From Xenococcaceae cyanobacterium MO_188.B32 (lineage in GTDB: Bacteria > Cyanobacteriota > Cyanobacteriia > Cyanobacteriales > Xenococcaceae), in contig JASJDJ010000003.1 of assembly GCA_030065635.1 (NCBI GenBank), forward strand, positions 1-64,000: 64,000 bases of DNA. Direction: 5' to 3'. The translations under genes and the position numbers were made by a program. Below, in pieces: positions 36,284 through 44,857 of the stretch. Each line of letters begins with the position of its first letter. Within the stretch, counting starts at the first letter, position 1. The notes beneath the pieces were generated by a model. That model was not told the origin of the DNA. It ran no database searches and saw only the letters and a list, made by a program, of their open reading frames with translations.

Positions 36284-36988
36284 ATGAAGACAACATTCCG
36301 CAATCGAACCGAGGCTGGTCGCTTATTGGCGAAAAGACTCAAACCAAATTATGCTAATCTTCCAGATGTACTGGTTTTGGGTCTGCCTCGTGGTGGTGTG
36401 CCAGTGGCATTTGAAGTGGCTAAGGTTCTTCACTCTCCCTTAGATATCTGTATTGTGCGGAAGTTGGGCGTACCAGGACATAAAGAGTTAGCGATGGGAG
36501 CGCTCGCTACAGGGGGAATTATGGTTCTGAATGAAGCTCTAGTGCGGTCATTAAGCATCTCCCAGAAAGCACTCGAAGAAGTTGCTACCAGGGAACAACA
36601 AGAATTAGAGAGACGCGCTCGCGTTTATCGGGGCGATCGTCCAGTTCCCGATTTAAGTCATCGCACCATCATTTTGGTTGATGATGGGATTGCTACGGGC
36701 TCGACCATTAAGGCTGCTATATCTACTATTAAACAACAGCAACCAGAACATATTGTTGTTGCTATACCTGTAGCACCGCCTGCTGTCTGTCAAGAGCTGA
36801 AAGACGAAGTAGATGAGGTTGTCTGCCTCCTCACCCCAGAGTGGCTTTCTGCAATCAGTCTCTGGTACGACGACTTTTCCCCCACAAGCGATGCAGAAGT
36901 ACGGCTAAGCTTAGCACGAATTATGAAGGAACAAACTGCAACATCGAGCGGGAGCAAATTCTCAGCAGGAGGATCGATCTATGAATAG
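36284..36988 (+). CDS. Phosphoribosyltransferase family protein
   Basis: The type I PRPP-binding motif is complete: IILVDDGIATGSTIKAA near residues 126-142, preceded by LGLPRGGVPVAFEVA near residue 33 and the flexible loop region CIVRKLGVPGHKELAMGA. The 234-residue protein belongs to a family of stand-alone or fused PRTases with unknown acceptor base. The next gene, a dienelactone-hydrolase-like protein, overlaps its end by eight bases. In other bacteria the two domains occur as one protein, so a common function is likely. Confidence 0.9.
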   Translation: MKTTFRNRTEAGRLLAKRLKPNYANLPDVLVLGLPRGGVPVAFEVAKVLHSPLDICIVRKLGVPGHKELAMGALATGGIMVLNEALVRSLSISQKALEEVATREQQELERRARVYRGDRPVPDLSHRTIILVDDGIATGSTIKAAISTIKQQQPEHIVVAIPVAPPAVCQELKDEVDEVVCLLTPEWLSAISLWYDDFSPTSDAEVRLSLARIMKEQTATSSGSKFSAGGSIYE

Positions 36989-37661
36989 AATCTCAGAATC
37001 TTTTCCAAAGTCTCTCGTCTCGGTTACGGCAGGCTCGGTTTCCCTAAAGGGCAATCTCTGCACGCCTAAAAAAGCTGAAGGTATCGTGTTATTTGCCCAC
37101 GGCAGTGGCAGCAGTCGCCATAGTCCCCGCAATCGCTACGTTGCCCAAGTGTTGCGAGAAGCAGGATTAGCTACTTTACTTATCGATCTGCTTACGGTCG
37201 AGGAGGAGGCAATTGACTTGCGGACGAGACATCTCCGCTTTGACATCGATTTACTGGCTACACGGCTCGTGGGCGCGACAGACTGGCTGCTGCAAAATCC
37301 CAGCACTCACCATCTTCGGATTGGCTACTTTGGTGCCAGTACGGGAGCTGCTGCTGCCTTGGTAGCGGCAGTGGAACGTCCAGAGGCTGTTAGTGCTATT
37401 GTTTCTCGTGGCGGACGACCGGACTTAGCTGGCTCGGTGCTGGAGCGCGTCCAAGCCCCCACACTCTTAATAGTTGGTGGTTACGATCGCCCAGTAATCG
37501 AGATGAATCAGTCAGCACTGGCACAACTGCGGACTGAAAAACAACTCGAGATTGTCCCGAGAGCAACGCACCTATTTGAAGAATCGGGTGCCTTAGAGGA
37601 GGTGGCGCGGCTGGCAAGTAAATGGTTCAAATGCTATCTTACTTCAGCTCAATCGATTTAG
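36981..37661 (+). CDS. Dienelactone hydrolase-like alpha/beta hydrolase
   Basis: LFAHGSGSSRHSPRN is the oxyanion loop, GYFGASTGAAAALVA the nucleophile elbow (serine near residue 121), IVGGYDRPV the acid region and RATHLFEE the histidine. The 226-residue size is typical of this hydrolase family. GGAGG followed by ATCGATCT precedes the start ATG within the end of the phosphoribosyltransferase gene, so translation is coupled. The substrate is unknown. GC content of this pair is visibly higher than in its neighbours, which could reflect transfer. Confidence 0.9.
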   Translation: MNRISESFPKSLVSVTAGSVSLKGNLCTPKKAEGIVLFAHGSGSSRHSPRNRYVAQVLREAGLATLLIDLLTVEEEAIDLRTRHLRFDIDLLATRLVGATDWLLQNPSTHHLRIGYFGASTGAAAALVAAVERPEAVSAIVSRGGRPDLAGSVLERVQAPTLLIVGGYDRPVIEMNQSALAQLRTEKQLEIVPRATHLFEESGALEEVARLASKWFKCYLTSAQSI

Positions 37662-37704
37662 TCATTATCCGTAAGGAGCCAGGGAAAATGCCTCTCGATA
37701 CCAA

Positions 37705-37730
37705 TAAGCTTATCTTCATTCAAATTGCAT
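37705..37730 (+). repeat. 26-bp sequence shared with the element at 6.8 kb
   Basis: These 26 bases are an exact inverted copy of 6783-6808. They contain TAAGCTTA and TTCAAATTGCAT. After them the two loci diverge, as expected for a shared transposon left end. No matching right end was found within a few hundred bases here. Confidence 0.6.
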
Positions 37731-37874
37731 AGTGAAGGTAGCAGGGGAGCTTCAGGTGCAGGGGAGCAGGGGAGAAAGATTGACGCTTTCTGAACAAATT
37801 GCCAATTATGCTAATTAAATGCGTCTAAGCTTAACAATCGCGGTTTGAAAACACCCAGGGAACGGATGACTTAA

Positions 37875-37919
37875 TTATCCTTGAGCTCATGGGTTTAAAA
37901 CCCATGAGCTCAAGGATAA
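37875..37919. repeat. Perfect 22-bp palindrome with a one-base centre
   Basis: The left arm 37875-37896 is the exact reverse complement of 37898-37919 and includes GAGCTCATGGGTTT. It lies between a hydrolase gene and a decayed minus-strand gene and has no T run after it on the plus strand, so a simple terminator is unlikely. A transposon end, recombination site or recent inverted duplication are options. Confidence 0.75.
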
Positions 37920-37966
37920 AATAGAACTAGCTCTAGGGTGTAGGTGCTCAGTGGTTAGTTCTTTAA

Positions 37967-38296
37967 TCAGGGTCCCATTTTCACGGTTTTTTCCAGCTCT
38001 TGCCTAACTCCTTCTCCCATTTGTTTTAAGCTCCCGAATATCTGTTGAGCCAGAAACTTCTCGCTCAACTCGGCAATTTGACTTCTGAGAACTTGGGGAA
38101 TTCCTGTCAGTTTCTCTGGGTCAATCCTCAACTCTCCTCGATGCTCCACTAAAGTTTTGTTTCCTTCGGCTCGAAAACGGTTCTCCCCAGAACTGGCGAC
38201 TGCTTCCGTGAAAGCATGGGTTTGAATTTGCCATCTTACTGTTAAGTCAGATTCATTCCAGATTTCAGACTCAGGTAAAGAAGAATGGGAAGATGA
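37967..38296 (-). pseudogene. Fragment of an SRPBCC-like gene
   Basis: The frame is open from 38296 to the stop at 37967 without a start at its beginning. It reads ESDLTVRWQIQTHAFTEAVA, then EHRGELRIDPEKLTGIPQVL and a C-terminal helix (FGSLKQMGEGVRQELEK), which resembles the end of START/SRPBCC-type lipid-binding proteins. The N-terminal part is absent. 38300-38503 on the same strand contains another open fragment (VGVFSEALLPLDNLAVA) that I cannot name. ATG at 38149 could begin a 60-residue product, but truncation is more likely. Confidence 0.45.
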
Positions 38297-38503
38297 TTAA
38301 TACTCTGTGGCACTAAAACAAATAACATTGAGCCACAGCCAAGTTATCTAATGGGAGCAAAGCTTCACTAAAGACACCAACTTTAAGCTCGCACTTAATT
38401 TCCCCAGGAGTTCGGATCTTCTCTAGGAACGCTCGACAATACCAGAATTCGCTGATAGCTATCATGAGAATAGAAGGGTTCAGAGGAAAAAATCAATAGG
38501 AGA

Positions 38504-39118
38504 GTGATTTTACAACAAAGCAACGGACTAATTAAGCTGCCCTCTCCTCAACTAGAAGGGAGTCTGTCTCTCGAATCAGCTTTAGCTCAAAGGCGATCGC
38601 TGAGAGAATTCGAGCGACGAGAATTAACTTTAGCGGAAATCGGTCAAATACTGTGGGCAGCTCAGGGAATTACTGACTATTTAGAAGGACGGAGAACAGC
38701 ACCTTCGGCGGGGGCACTTTATCCACTAGAAGTTTATCTAGCCAATTCTCAAGGAGTTTTTCATTATCGCCCCATCAACCATCTTCTGGTGCAGAAAATT
38801 GAGGCAGATGTACGGCAACAATTAAGACAAACTACTCCAGATCAAGGTTGGATAGAAGAAGCACCGTGCCTATTTGCGATCGCGGGCATTTATGAACGCA
38901 CTACAGGCAAATATGGTAACCGAGGGATTCGCTACGTGCATCTCGAAGCAGGACACGTGGCTCAGAATATACTCTTGCAAGCGGTGGCTTTAGGATTGGG
39001 TGGAGTGACCGTCGCTGCATTTAAACAGCTTCCCGTCGCGCAGATTTTAGACTTGAGAGAACGAGAAAAGGTTCTCTATCTAATTCCTGTAGGACAACCC
39101 CAAAGCAGTATAAACTAG
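38504..39118 (+). CDS. SagB/ThcOx-type nitroreductase family protein
   Basis: The 204-residue protein has the FMN-binding nitroreductase pattern of the SagB type: LAQRRSLREFERRELTLAEI near residue 28, then APSAGALYPLEVYLAN near residue 65, and HLEAGHVAQNILLQAVALGLGG near residue 150. Stand-alone SagB-like oxidases of this sort are common in cyanobacteria, their substrates unknown. No azoline-peptide biosynthesis genes are nearby, so a peptide-modifying role is not suggested. The start is GTG; the AGGAG motif lies very close to it, so the true start could be slightly downstream. Confidence 0.88.
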   Translation: MILQQSNGLIKLPSPQLEGSLSLESALAQRRSLREFERRELTLAEIGQILWAAQGITDYLEGRRTAPSAGALYPLEVYLANSQGVFHYRPINHLLVQKIEADVRQQLRQTTPDQGWIEEAPCLFAIAGIYERTTGKYGNRGIRYVHLEAGHVAQNILLQAVALGLGGVTVAAFKQLPVAQILDLREREKVLYLIPVGQPQSSIN

Positions 39119-39169
39119 AGAGGCTTTCAGTTTATTTTTGGGTGAAAAAATTACTAATTCTTAAAGACG

Positions 39170-39598
39170 ATGCCAAGTTCAGAATCACCTCAAGTAAACA
39201 ACTTTGAAGAAATCGAACATACTGCCGATTGGGCTTATCGAGTTAGAGGAGAAAACTTAGCTCAATTATTTATTCAAGCAGCCTTGGGTCTATATTCTTT
39301 GGTGGGGATGGAGTTAGCTTCAGGTTCTCGGATAACGCAAGAAATTCAATTGAAAGGGATCGATGGTGAAAGTCTTTTGGTTGCATGGTTAAACGAATTA
39401 CTCTATCTCCATGAAAGTGAAGGGTTAGGATTCGATCGACTAGAAATCCAACATCTCGATGAGAAAAATTTACAAGCAAAAGTTACTGGCGCACCTACTC
39501 AACAATGGCTTAAAGATATCAAAGCAGTGACTTATCATAATTTAGCTATTCGCAAAATAGAATCAGGGTTGGAAGTCACGTTAGTATTAGATGTGTAA
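39170..39598 (+). CDS. Archease, RtcB activator
   Basis: The 142-residue protein begins with [18 protein letters not shown], the archease signature, and contains the conserved acidic and [10 protein letters not shown] motifs; the C-terminus ([11 protein letters not shown]-like) supplies the metal-binding residues. Archease helps RtcB ligase accept guanylate and turn over. The rtcB gene follows immediately (stop at 39598, start at 39664), so the pair is an operon. Confidence 0.94.
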   Translation: MPSSESPQVNNFEEIEHTADWAYRVRGENLAQLFIQAALGLYSLVGMELASGSRITQEIQLKGIDGESLLVAWLNELLYLHESEGLGFDRLEIQHLDEKNLQAKVTGAPTQQWLKDIKAVTYHNLAIRKIESGLEVTLVLDV

Positions 39599-39663
39599 GG
39601 GAAAAAAGTAGTCAGAAAAATTTATTGACTATGCCCCCGCTAAACTTGACAGGAGGAGGGGCT

Positions 39664-41115
39664 ATGACGATTAGAAAACAAGATTTACAGCGCATTAGTG
39701 ATTATCTGTGGGAAATCCCGACATCTTTTCATCCAGAGATGAATGTACCTGTCTGGATATTTGCCGACGAAGATTTAATCGAAGATGCCCTCGGAGATTT
39801 ATCTCTTACCCAAGCAGTTAACGTTGCCTGTTTACCTGGTTTGGTAGGACACGTAGCGATTATGCCTGATGTTCATCAAGGCTATGGTATGCCGATAGGC
39901 GGGGTGATGGCTGCCAGAGTACCAGAAGGAATTATTTCCCCAGGAGCAGTCGGTTACGACATCAACTGTGGAGTGAGGGTTTTAGCCTCGCCAATTGAAT
40001 ATCAAAGTGCCATACCCTATTTAAATGATTTAGCTAGTACTTTATATCGCAACTGCCCCAGTGGAGTAGGAAAAGGTGGTAGTCTGCCTCTATCTGTCGA
40101 GGAATTCGATCGCGTTTGTCGTCAAGGGGCGCGTTGGGCATTAGGGAAAGGCTATGCCACCGAAGAAGACTTAGAGAGAACAGAAGAATTTGGCTGCTTA
40201 GAAGGAGCCGACCCAGCCAAAGCCAGTCAAAGAGCCAAACGAAGAGGAAAAGGTCAGTTAGGGACTCTAGGAGCAGGCAATCACTTTTTAGAAGTAGATG
40301 TGGTTGAGGAAGTGTTTGACTCTGAAGCAGCAGCAGTAATGGGTTTACAAGCAGGTTGCCTTGCCGTGCAGATTCACTGCGGTTCTCGTGGTTTCGGACA
40401 CCAAATTTGTACCGATTACGTCCAGGATTTCCAGTGGGCAGTAATTAACTACGGGATTAAATTACCCGATCGAGAATTGGTTTGCGCTCCCTTTAATTCT
40501 CCCGAAGGACAGGCTTACCTAGCAGCCATGAAAGCGGCAGCAAATTATGCTTTTGCCAACCGTCAGGCATTAGCCTATCACGCTCGACGTAGTTTTCAAG
40601 AGGTGTTTGGCTCTCAAGCAGGGCAATCTCTGCGTCAAGTCTATGATATTGCCCACAATATGGCGAAGATTGAAACTCATCAAATTGAAGGAGAAGAATT
40701 AACAGTTTGCGTCCATCGCAAAGGAGCTACACGAGCCTTTGGAGCAGGATTTAGCGGATTACCCTCAGAATATCGTCCCTTTGGTCAACCAGTTCTCGTT
40801 CCTGGCTCGATGGGAACTGAAAGTTGGATTCTGTTGGGTACTAAAGCTAATGAAGAGCTATCCTTTGGTTCAAGCTGTCACGGTGCTGGACGGGTAATGA
40901 GTCGCCGACAGGCAAAACGCACTATTAGGGGCGATCGCTTGCGGGCAGAATTAGAAAAAGAAGGTATTAATATCCGCGCTGGTTCAATGCCTGGACTAGC
41001 AGAAGAAGCACCTCAAGCCTATAAAAATGTGAGCAGAGTAGTAGAAACAGTAACTCACGCTGGCATTGCCCATAAAGTAGCTCGTCTGCGTCCTATAGCG
41101 GTTGTTAAAGGGTAA
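39664..41115 (+). CDS. rtcB: RNA-splicing ligase RtcB
   Basis: RtcB joins RNA 3'-phosphate or cyclic phosphate ends to 5'-OH ends using GTP and manganese, for RNA repair. The protein has the metal and guanylate site motifs: [12 protein letters not shown] with the metal-binding cysteine, [20 protein letters not shown], and [15 protein letters not shown] near residue 410. H/N residues of the active site are present. I start at ATG 39664 because AGGAGGAGG lies just upstream; an earlier ATG at 39625 would add 13 residues. Length is about 480 residues as in bacterial RtcB. Paired with archease. Confidence 0.96.
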   Translation: MTIRKQDLQRISDYLWEIPTSFHPEMNVPVWIFADEDLIEDALGDLSLTQAVNVACLPGLVGHVAIMPDVHQGYGMPIGGVMAARVPEGIISPGAVGYDINCGVRVLASPIEYQSAIPYLNDLASTLYRNCPSGVGKGGSLPLSVEEFDRVCRQGARWALGKGYATEEDLERTEEFGCLEGADPAKASQRAKRRGKGQLGTLGAGNHFLEVDVVEEVFDSEAAAVMGLQAGCLAVQIHCGSRGFGHQICTDYVQDFQWAVINYGIKLPDRELVCAPFNSPEGQAYLAAMKAAANYAFANRQALAYHARRSFQEVFGSQAGQSLRQVYDIAHNMAKIETHQIEGEELTVCVHRKGATRAFGAGFSGLPSEYRPFGQPVLVPGSMGTESWILLGTKANEELSFGSSCHGAGRVMSRRQAKRTIRGDRLRAELEKEGINIRAGSMPGLAEEAPQAYKNVSRVVETVTHAGIAHKVARLRPIAVVKG

Positions 41116-41201
41116 CTTCAGTTTGATGAAAACGAACTAATCTTTCTGTTTTTTGAGATTATAGCCAATACTTCTCGTTTAAGGATTAAGCCGAGTTAAA
41201 A

Positions 41202-41458
41202 ATGGAAAAATTTACACCTGGGTTTTTTTGACGATCGAGGTTATTTACATTTAACCTTAAATTACATTACCAATAAATTAGGAGAAAAAACCGCAGTTAT
41301 TTTATCTATTGAGCAATTTGAAGAATTACTAGAAGATCTAGAAGATTTAGCGATCGGGCAAAGCCTGGCACTGCGTGATCGCAGCAGAAAGGCGAGATGA
41401 ACCAACTACTAGCCATGCAGATTTAATTGCTGAGTTAAAACAAGATGACCTCCTATAA
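41202..41458 (+). pseudogene. Decayed Phd/YefM-type antitoxin gene
   Basis: ATG at 41202 (MEKFTPGFF) is followed by a stop, but the next frame reads LNYITNKLGEKTAVILSIEQ and FEELLEDLEDLAI, a typical antitoxin. At 41352 a segment of about 29 bp, bounded by GCGATC and TGATCGC, interrupts the frame. After it the frame continues AERRDEPTTSHADLIAELKQ to TAA. At least two frame disruptions exist. No toxin gene follows. Confidence 0.65.
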
Positions 41459-41579
41459 TATGAAATATTTGAATGTTTGCTACAGATAGCTGACTCGGAG
41501 ACTAGGAGATATGGGGATACGGATATCGATGTGTAACATTCTTTTTTCTATTTCAAATAATTGGAGGGAATTGCACACT

Positions 41580-41915
41580 TTACCAAGAGAACATCTGAGT
41601 AAGAATATTGGCAATTGATTGACCTTCCTCTGTAGAGATAGTTCCTAATTTTTTCAACAACCTTATTTTGTCTACTGTCCGAATTTGGTCTAGAACAACG
41701 CTACTTTTTCTTTGTTTAAAATCGATCGTCAATCTAGTAGGATAACTTTTGATAGTGCTAGTTAAAGGAGCAACAATTACTGTTTTCAGCAGTCGATTTG
41801 TTTCATTAGGAGAAATAATAAGGCAAGGTCTGGTTTTTCTAATTTCTGAGCCTATAGTTGGTTCGAGATTAATCAACCAAATCTCGCCACGTTGAGGATA
41901 GGCTACCAAGTCCAT
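41580..41915 (-). CDS. mazF: MazF/PemK-type endoribonuclease toxin
   Basis: The 111-residue toxin has RGEIWLINLEPTIGSEIRKT, RPCLIISP, and VVLDQIRTVDKIRL, the conserved PemK/MazF blocks including the catalytic arginine and threonine region. Such toxins cleave RNA at short sites when the antitoxin is lost. The start overlaps the antitoxin gene by 13 bp, usual for this pair. It appears intact, so this is likely a working module. Confidence 0.93.
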   Translation of the reverse strand: MDLVAYPQRGEIWLINLEPTIGSEIRKTRPCLIISPNETNRLLKTVIVAPLTSTIKSYPTRLTIDFKQRKSSVVLDQIRTVDKIRLLKKLGTISTEEGQSIANILTQMFSW

Positions 41916-42151
41916 TCCTCCTCATCCCAACTATGTTCCAGATAATCTCCCATTAGCAATTCATCATCATCGCTATTACCTGCTGCTAAAATTGCTTCTT
42001 CCCATCCCTCTCTAGGATTAACAGAAGAGATTATCAGGCAGTTGTTTTTAACTTCCATCTTGATTTTTTCTTTTAGTCCGCATTGTTCGATAATTGCTTT
42101 GGGAATTATTATTCCTTGAGAATTACCAATTTTACTTAGTCTTGTTTCCAT
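41903..42151 (-). CDS. mazE: MazE-type AbrB/SpoVT antitoxin
   Basis: The N-terminal 45 residues form the swapped-hairpin AbrB fold (KIGNSQGIIIPKAIIEQCGL), and the acidic tail (SWDEEEWTW) should wrap the toxin. The antitoxin precedes the toxin gene, as usual. MazE normally represses its own promoter; the short 73-bp upstream region contains AACAATGTTATTACTTATGA with dyad character, but I would not call an operator. Confidence 0.87.
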   Translation of the reverse strand: METRLSKIGNSQGIIIPKAIIEQCGLKEKIKMEVKNNCLIISSVNPREGWEEAILAAGNSDDDELLMGDYLEHSWDEEEWTW

Positions 42152-42224
42152 GGTTGGTTATAACAATGTTATTACTTATGATAACGCAATAACCAAAGCG
42201 ATCGAATGTTTTGGCGAATACCTA

Positions 42225-42744
42225 TTAACGGGTTTGTTTTGAACTTGTGGCTGCCAATTGTTCTGCTTTAGCTTCTAAATCTGCTAGATCGACCGAGGTA
42301 GAATCTAATTTGTGTGCTTGTTTAAACTTAGTTTTTGCCTCTTTTAGATCGGCTTTTTCTTTTGCGAAAGCCAATCCTTGTCTGACTAAAAAATCGGCTT
42401 TTTCTGAGTTATTCCAATTGCCATATTTGAGACAAGTGCTTGCTGCTTCTATAGTATCTGCTTGAGTAGAGACAAAAACTGAATGTAATTTTAATCGATG
42501 GCATCCCAATGCTAACCAATCTTGCCAATTAATCCCTGGCCACAAGCGTACAGTCTTGTCTCCACTGGCACTGACGATGTATTGACTATCAGGACTAAAG
42601 GCTACGGAATAAACCGATTTTTCATGACCCTGAAAAGTATGGAGTAGAGTTTGACTTTTAACCGACCACAACCTCACTGTCTTATCCCCACAAGAATAAT
42701 ATCTAGACTCAGAATTTGCTAAACTAGAGCAGATAAAAGTACTC
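42225..42744 (-). pseudogene. C-terminal fragment of a WD40-repeat protein
   Basis: Two WD40 repeats remain: a partial SCGDKTVRLWSV, then GHEKSVYSVAFSPDSQYIVS and ASGDKTVRLW. A C-terminal region with TPR-like helices (LVRQGLAFAKEKADLKEAK) follows, as seen at the ends of long cyanobacterial WD40 proteins. The frame is open upstream to 42744 with no start, and ssb begins 25 bp beyond on the other strand, so the large N-terminal part is deleted. ATG at 42677 could initiate a 150-residue product. Confidence 0.78.
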
Positions 42745-42768
42745 TAGTACTATTAATCTAGGTGATTT

Positions 42769-43140
42769 ATGAGTCTTAATGTTGTTAACTTAGTTGGGCG
42801 TGCTGGTACCGATCCAGAGATCAGATATTTCGATCAGGGTGGGCAATTGTGCAAACTAACCTTGGCGGTACGCCGTCGCAGTCGTAACAGCGATACTCCC
42901 GATTGGTTTAATTTGGAAATGTGGGGTAAAACAGCAGAAGTAGCCTATAATTACGTCAAGAAAGGTAGATTAATTGGTGTTCAAGGCTCTTTAAAAATTG
43001 AAACTTGGAGCGATCGCAATACGGGGGCGCAAAGATCTCGACCAGTAATTAGAGTCGATCGTCTAGATTTGTTAGGGTCTAAAAGGGATAATGACCCTAG
43101 TAATATGAGTAATTATTCATCAGACTCTAGTGATTTTTAA
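42769..43140 (+). CDS. ssb: Single-stranded DNA-binding protein
   Basis: The 123-residue SSB has one OB fold (VNLVGRAGTDPEIRYF; WFNLEMWGKTAEVAYNYVKK; GVQGSLKIETW) and a short serine/aspartate-rich tail ending SSDF instead of DDIPF. Short SSBs like this are usual in cyanobacteria. It binds ssDNA during replication and repair. The following glycosyltransferase gene starts with GTG inside its last codons (11-bp overlap), an unexpected coupling with polysaccharide synthesis. Confidence 0.94.
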   Translation: MSLNVVNLVGRAGTDPEIRYFDQGGQLCKLTLAVRRRSRNSDTPDWFNLEMWGKTAEVAYNYVKKGRLIGVQGSLKIETWSDRNTGAQRSRPVIRVDRLDLLGSKRDNDPSNMSNYSSDSSDF

Positions 43141-44728
43141 GAAAAATTACCCATTTTTTTCTCAAGCAAGCAAATACAAATACTCGGAATGGTTTTGGCT
43201 GTTAGGCATTAGTCTTGCAGCTATCATTTTATTTGGCTTTAATTTGGGTGGAGTACCGTTAAGAGATTGGGATGAGGGTATTGTAGCTGGTGTAGCTAGA
43301 GAAATTTATCGTTCGACCGTGGGTAGTAACACCTGGCTTTATCCAACTCTTGACGGTCAACCTTATCTAAATAAACCGCCTTTGATTCATTGGCTGATTG
43401 CTCTATCCTATTCTTGGTTTGGAGTAAATGAATGGAGTACTAGACTACCGACGGCTACACTTACTGCTTTATCAGTTCCTCTAGTCTATGCTGTAGGCAA
43501 AGAAATTTTTAAGCACCATTCAGCAGCAGTTTTTTCTTCTTTAGTATATTTGACCTTATTGCCCATGATTCGTCATGGTCGTCTGGCGATGTTGGATGGG
43601 GCAATAGTTTGTTTCTTTTTACTAGTTATTTGGTCTATTTTGCGCTCTCGTTATCATCTTCGTGCTTTGTGGGGAGTGGGTTTAGGACTAGGACTTATTT
43701 GTCTCACCAAAGGACTGATGATGGGTTTTTTGCTAGGGGCGATCGCTTTATTATTTGTGTTATGGGATAATCCTCGACTCCTGGTGAGTAAATATTGGTG
43801 GGGTAGTATTGTTTTAGGTTTAATTCCTCCTTTAGCTTGGTATGGATGTCAATACCTTCATTACGGAGAGCAATTTACCCAAGTCAACCTAGTCAACCAA
43901 ACTTTTAGCCGTATTTGGTCATCAGTAGAAAATCATCAAGACCCTCCTTGGTATTATCTGTTAGAAATTGTTAAATATGCCCATCCTTGGTTGTTATTTT
44001 TACCAGGAGGCATTATTTTAGCTATCCGCGAGCGTCATTCTAGTTGGGCAAAATTAGCTTTAACCTGGAGTGGAGTTTACCTGTTGGCTATTTCTTGCAT
44101 GACAACAAAGCTTCCTTGGTACGTCATTCCTATTTATCCAGCTTTATCTTGGCTAATAGGAGCAAAGATCGCCAAAATGTGGAAACATCGCTCTTATTCT
44201 TCTTTGTGGGTAGGATTGTTTGTCTTACTATCCCTAATTAGTTGGGGAGGAAATCTTTTCTTTAGTTTCTTTGCTACCGATACAGATAGAGGCTTACAAA
44301 TTGCTTTAGTAATGATAGCTTCGAGTTTTACCATTACCACCATATTCTTGGTAAAGCGATCGCCATACTTTATAGTTACACTTTTTACTGGTTTATATGT
44401 TTCTTTTCTGTTATTCTTTAACTCTCAATCTTGGGTTTGGGAGTTAGGAGAAGCCTATCGGGTCAAACCAGTTGCAGCCATGATTAAACAAGCAACAACT
44501 GACAAACAGATAATTTTTACTTCCTATCCTTATCATCGTCCTTCTCTAAATTTTTACAGCGATCGCACTATTATTCCAGCATCTAATCTAGACTTACAAA
44601 AATATTGGCGACAAGAAAAAAATGTTTATTTTTTACTCGAATCAAATATCAGTCAACAACTTAATTTGCCAGAAAGTCAAATTATAGATACTAAAGAAGA
44701 GTGGCAATTAATCGCTAAAAATAACTAA
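43130..44728 (+). CDS. Glycosyltransferase family 39 / ArnT-like membrane enzyme
   Basis: The 532-residue protein has about twelve membrane helices. The first periplasmic loop carries the metal-binding DE pair in LRDWDEGIVAGVAREIYRS, and LNKPPLIHWLIALSY follows, both typical of ArnT/PMT-type enzymes that use polyprenyl-phosphate sugars. A soluble C-terminal domain begins near residue 440. The acceptor (lipid A, protein or glycan) is unknown. The start is GTG, overlapping ssb. Confidence 0.9.
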   Translation: MIFKKNYPFFSQASKYKYSEWFWLLGISLAAIILFGFNLGGVPLRDWDEGIVAGVAREIYRSTVGSNTWLYPTLDGQPYLNKPPLIHWLIALSYSWFGVNEWSTRLPTATLTALSVPLVYAVGKEIFKHHSAAVFSSLVYLTLLPMIRHGRLAMLDGAIVCFFLLVIWSILRSRYHLRALWGVGLGLGLICLTKGLMMGFLLGAIALLFVLWDNPRLLVSKYWWGSIVLGLIPPLAWYGCQYLHYGEQFTQVNLVNQTFSRIWSSVENHQDPPWYYLLEIVKYAHPWLLFLPGGIILAIRERHSSWAKLALTWSGVYLLAISCMTTKLPWYVIPIYPALSWLIGAKIAKMWKHRSYSSLWVGLFVLLSLISWGGNLFFSFFATDTDRGLQIALVMIASSFTITTIFLVKRSPYFIVTLFTGLYVSFLLFFNSQSWVWELGEAYRVKPVAAMIKQATTDKQIIFTSYPYHRPSLNFYSDRTIIPASNLDLQKYWRQEKNVYFLLESNISQQLNLPESQIIDTKEEWQLIAKNN

Positions 44729-44857
44729 TTTATGTTTTAGATAAATATAATAATTGTTTAATTATTTAACAAAATACGCTAATAAAAAAGTTAATAGCTA
44801 AAAGCTTATTGATAAAATCAAATTACCAAATATATAGTATTAATAATTTAACTAACT

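Noticed and set aside
38504-39118. Azoline-peptide (SagB-type) biosynthesis cluster
   Set aside because: No cyclodehydratase, precursor peptide or transporter gene is near; stand-alone SagB-like proteins are common.
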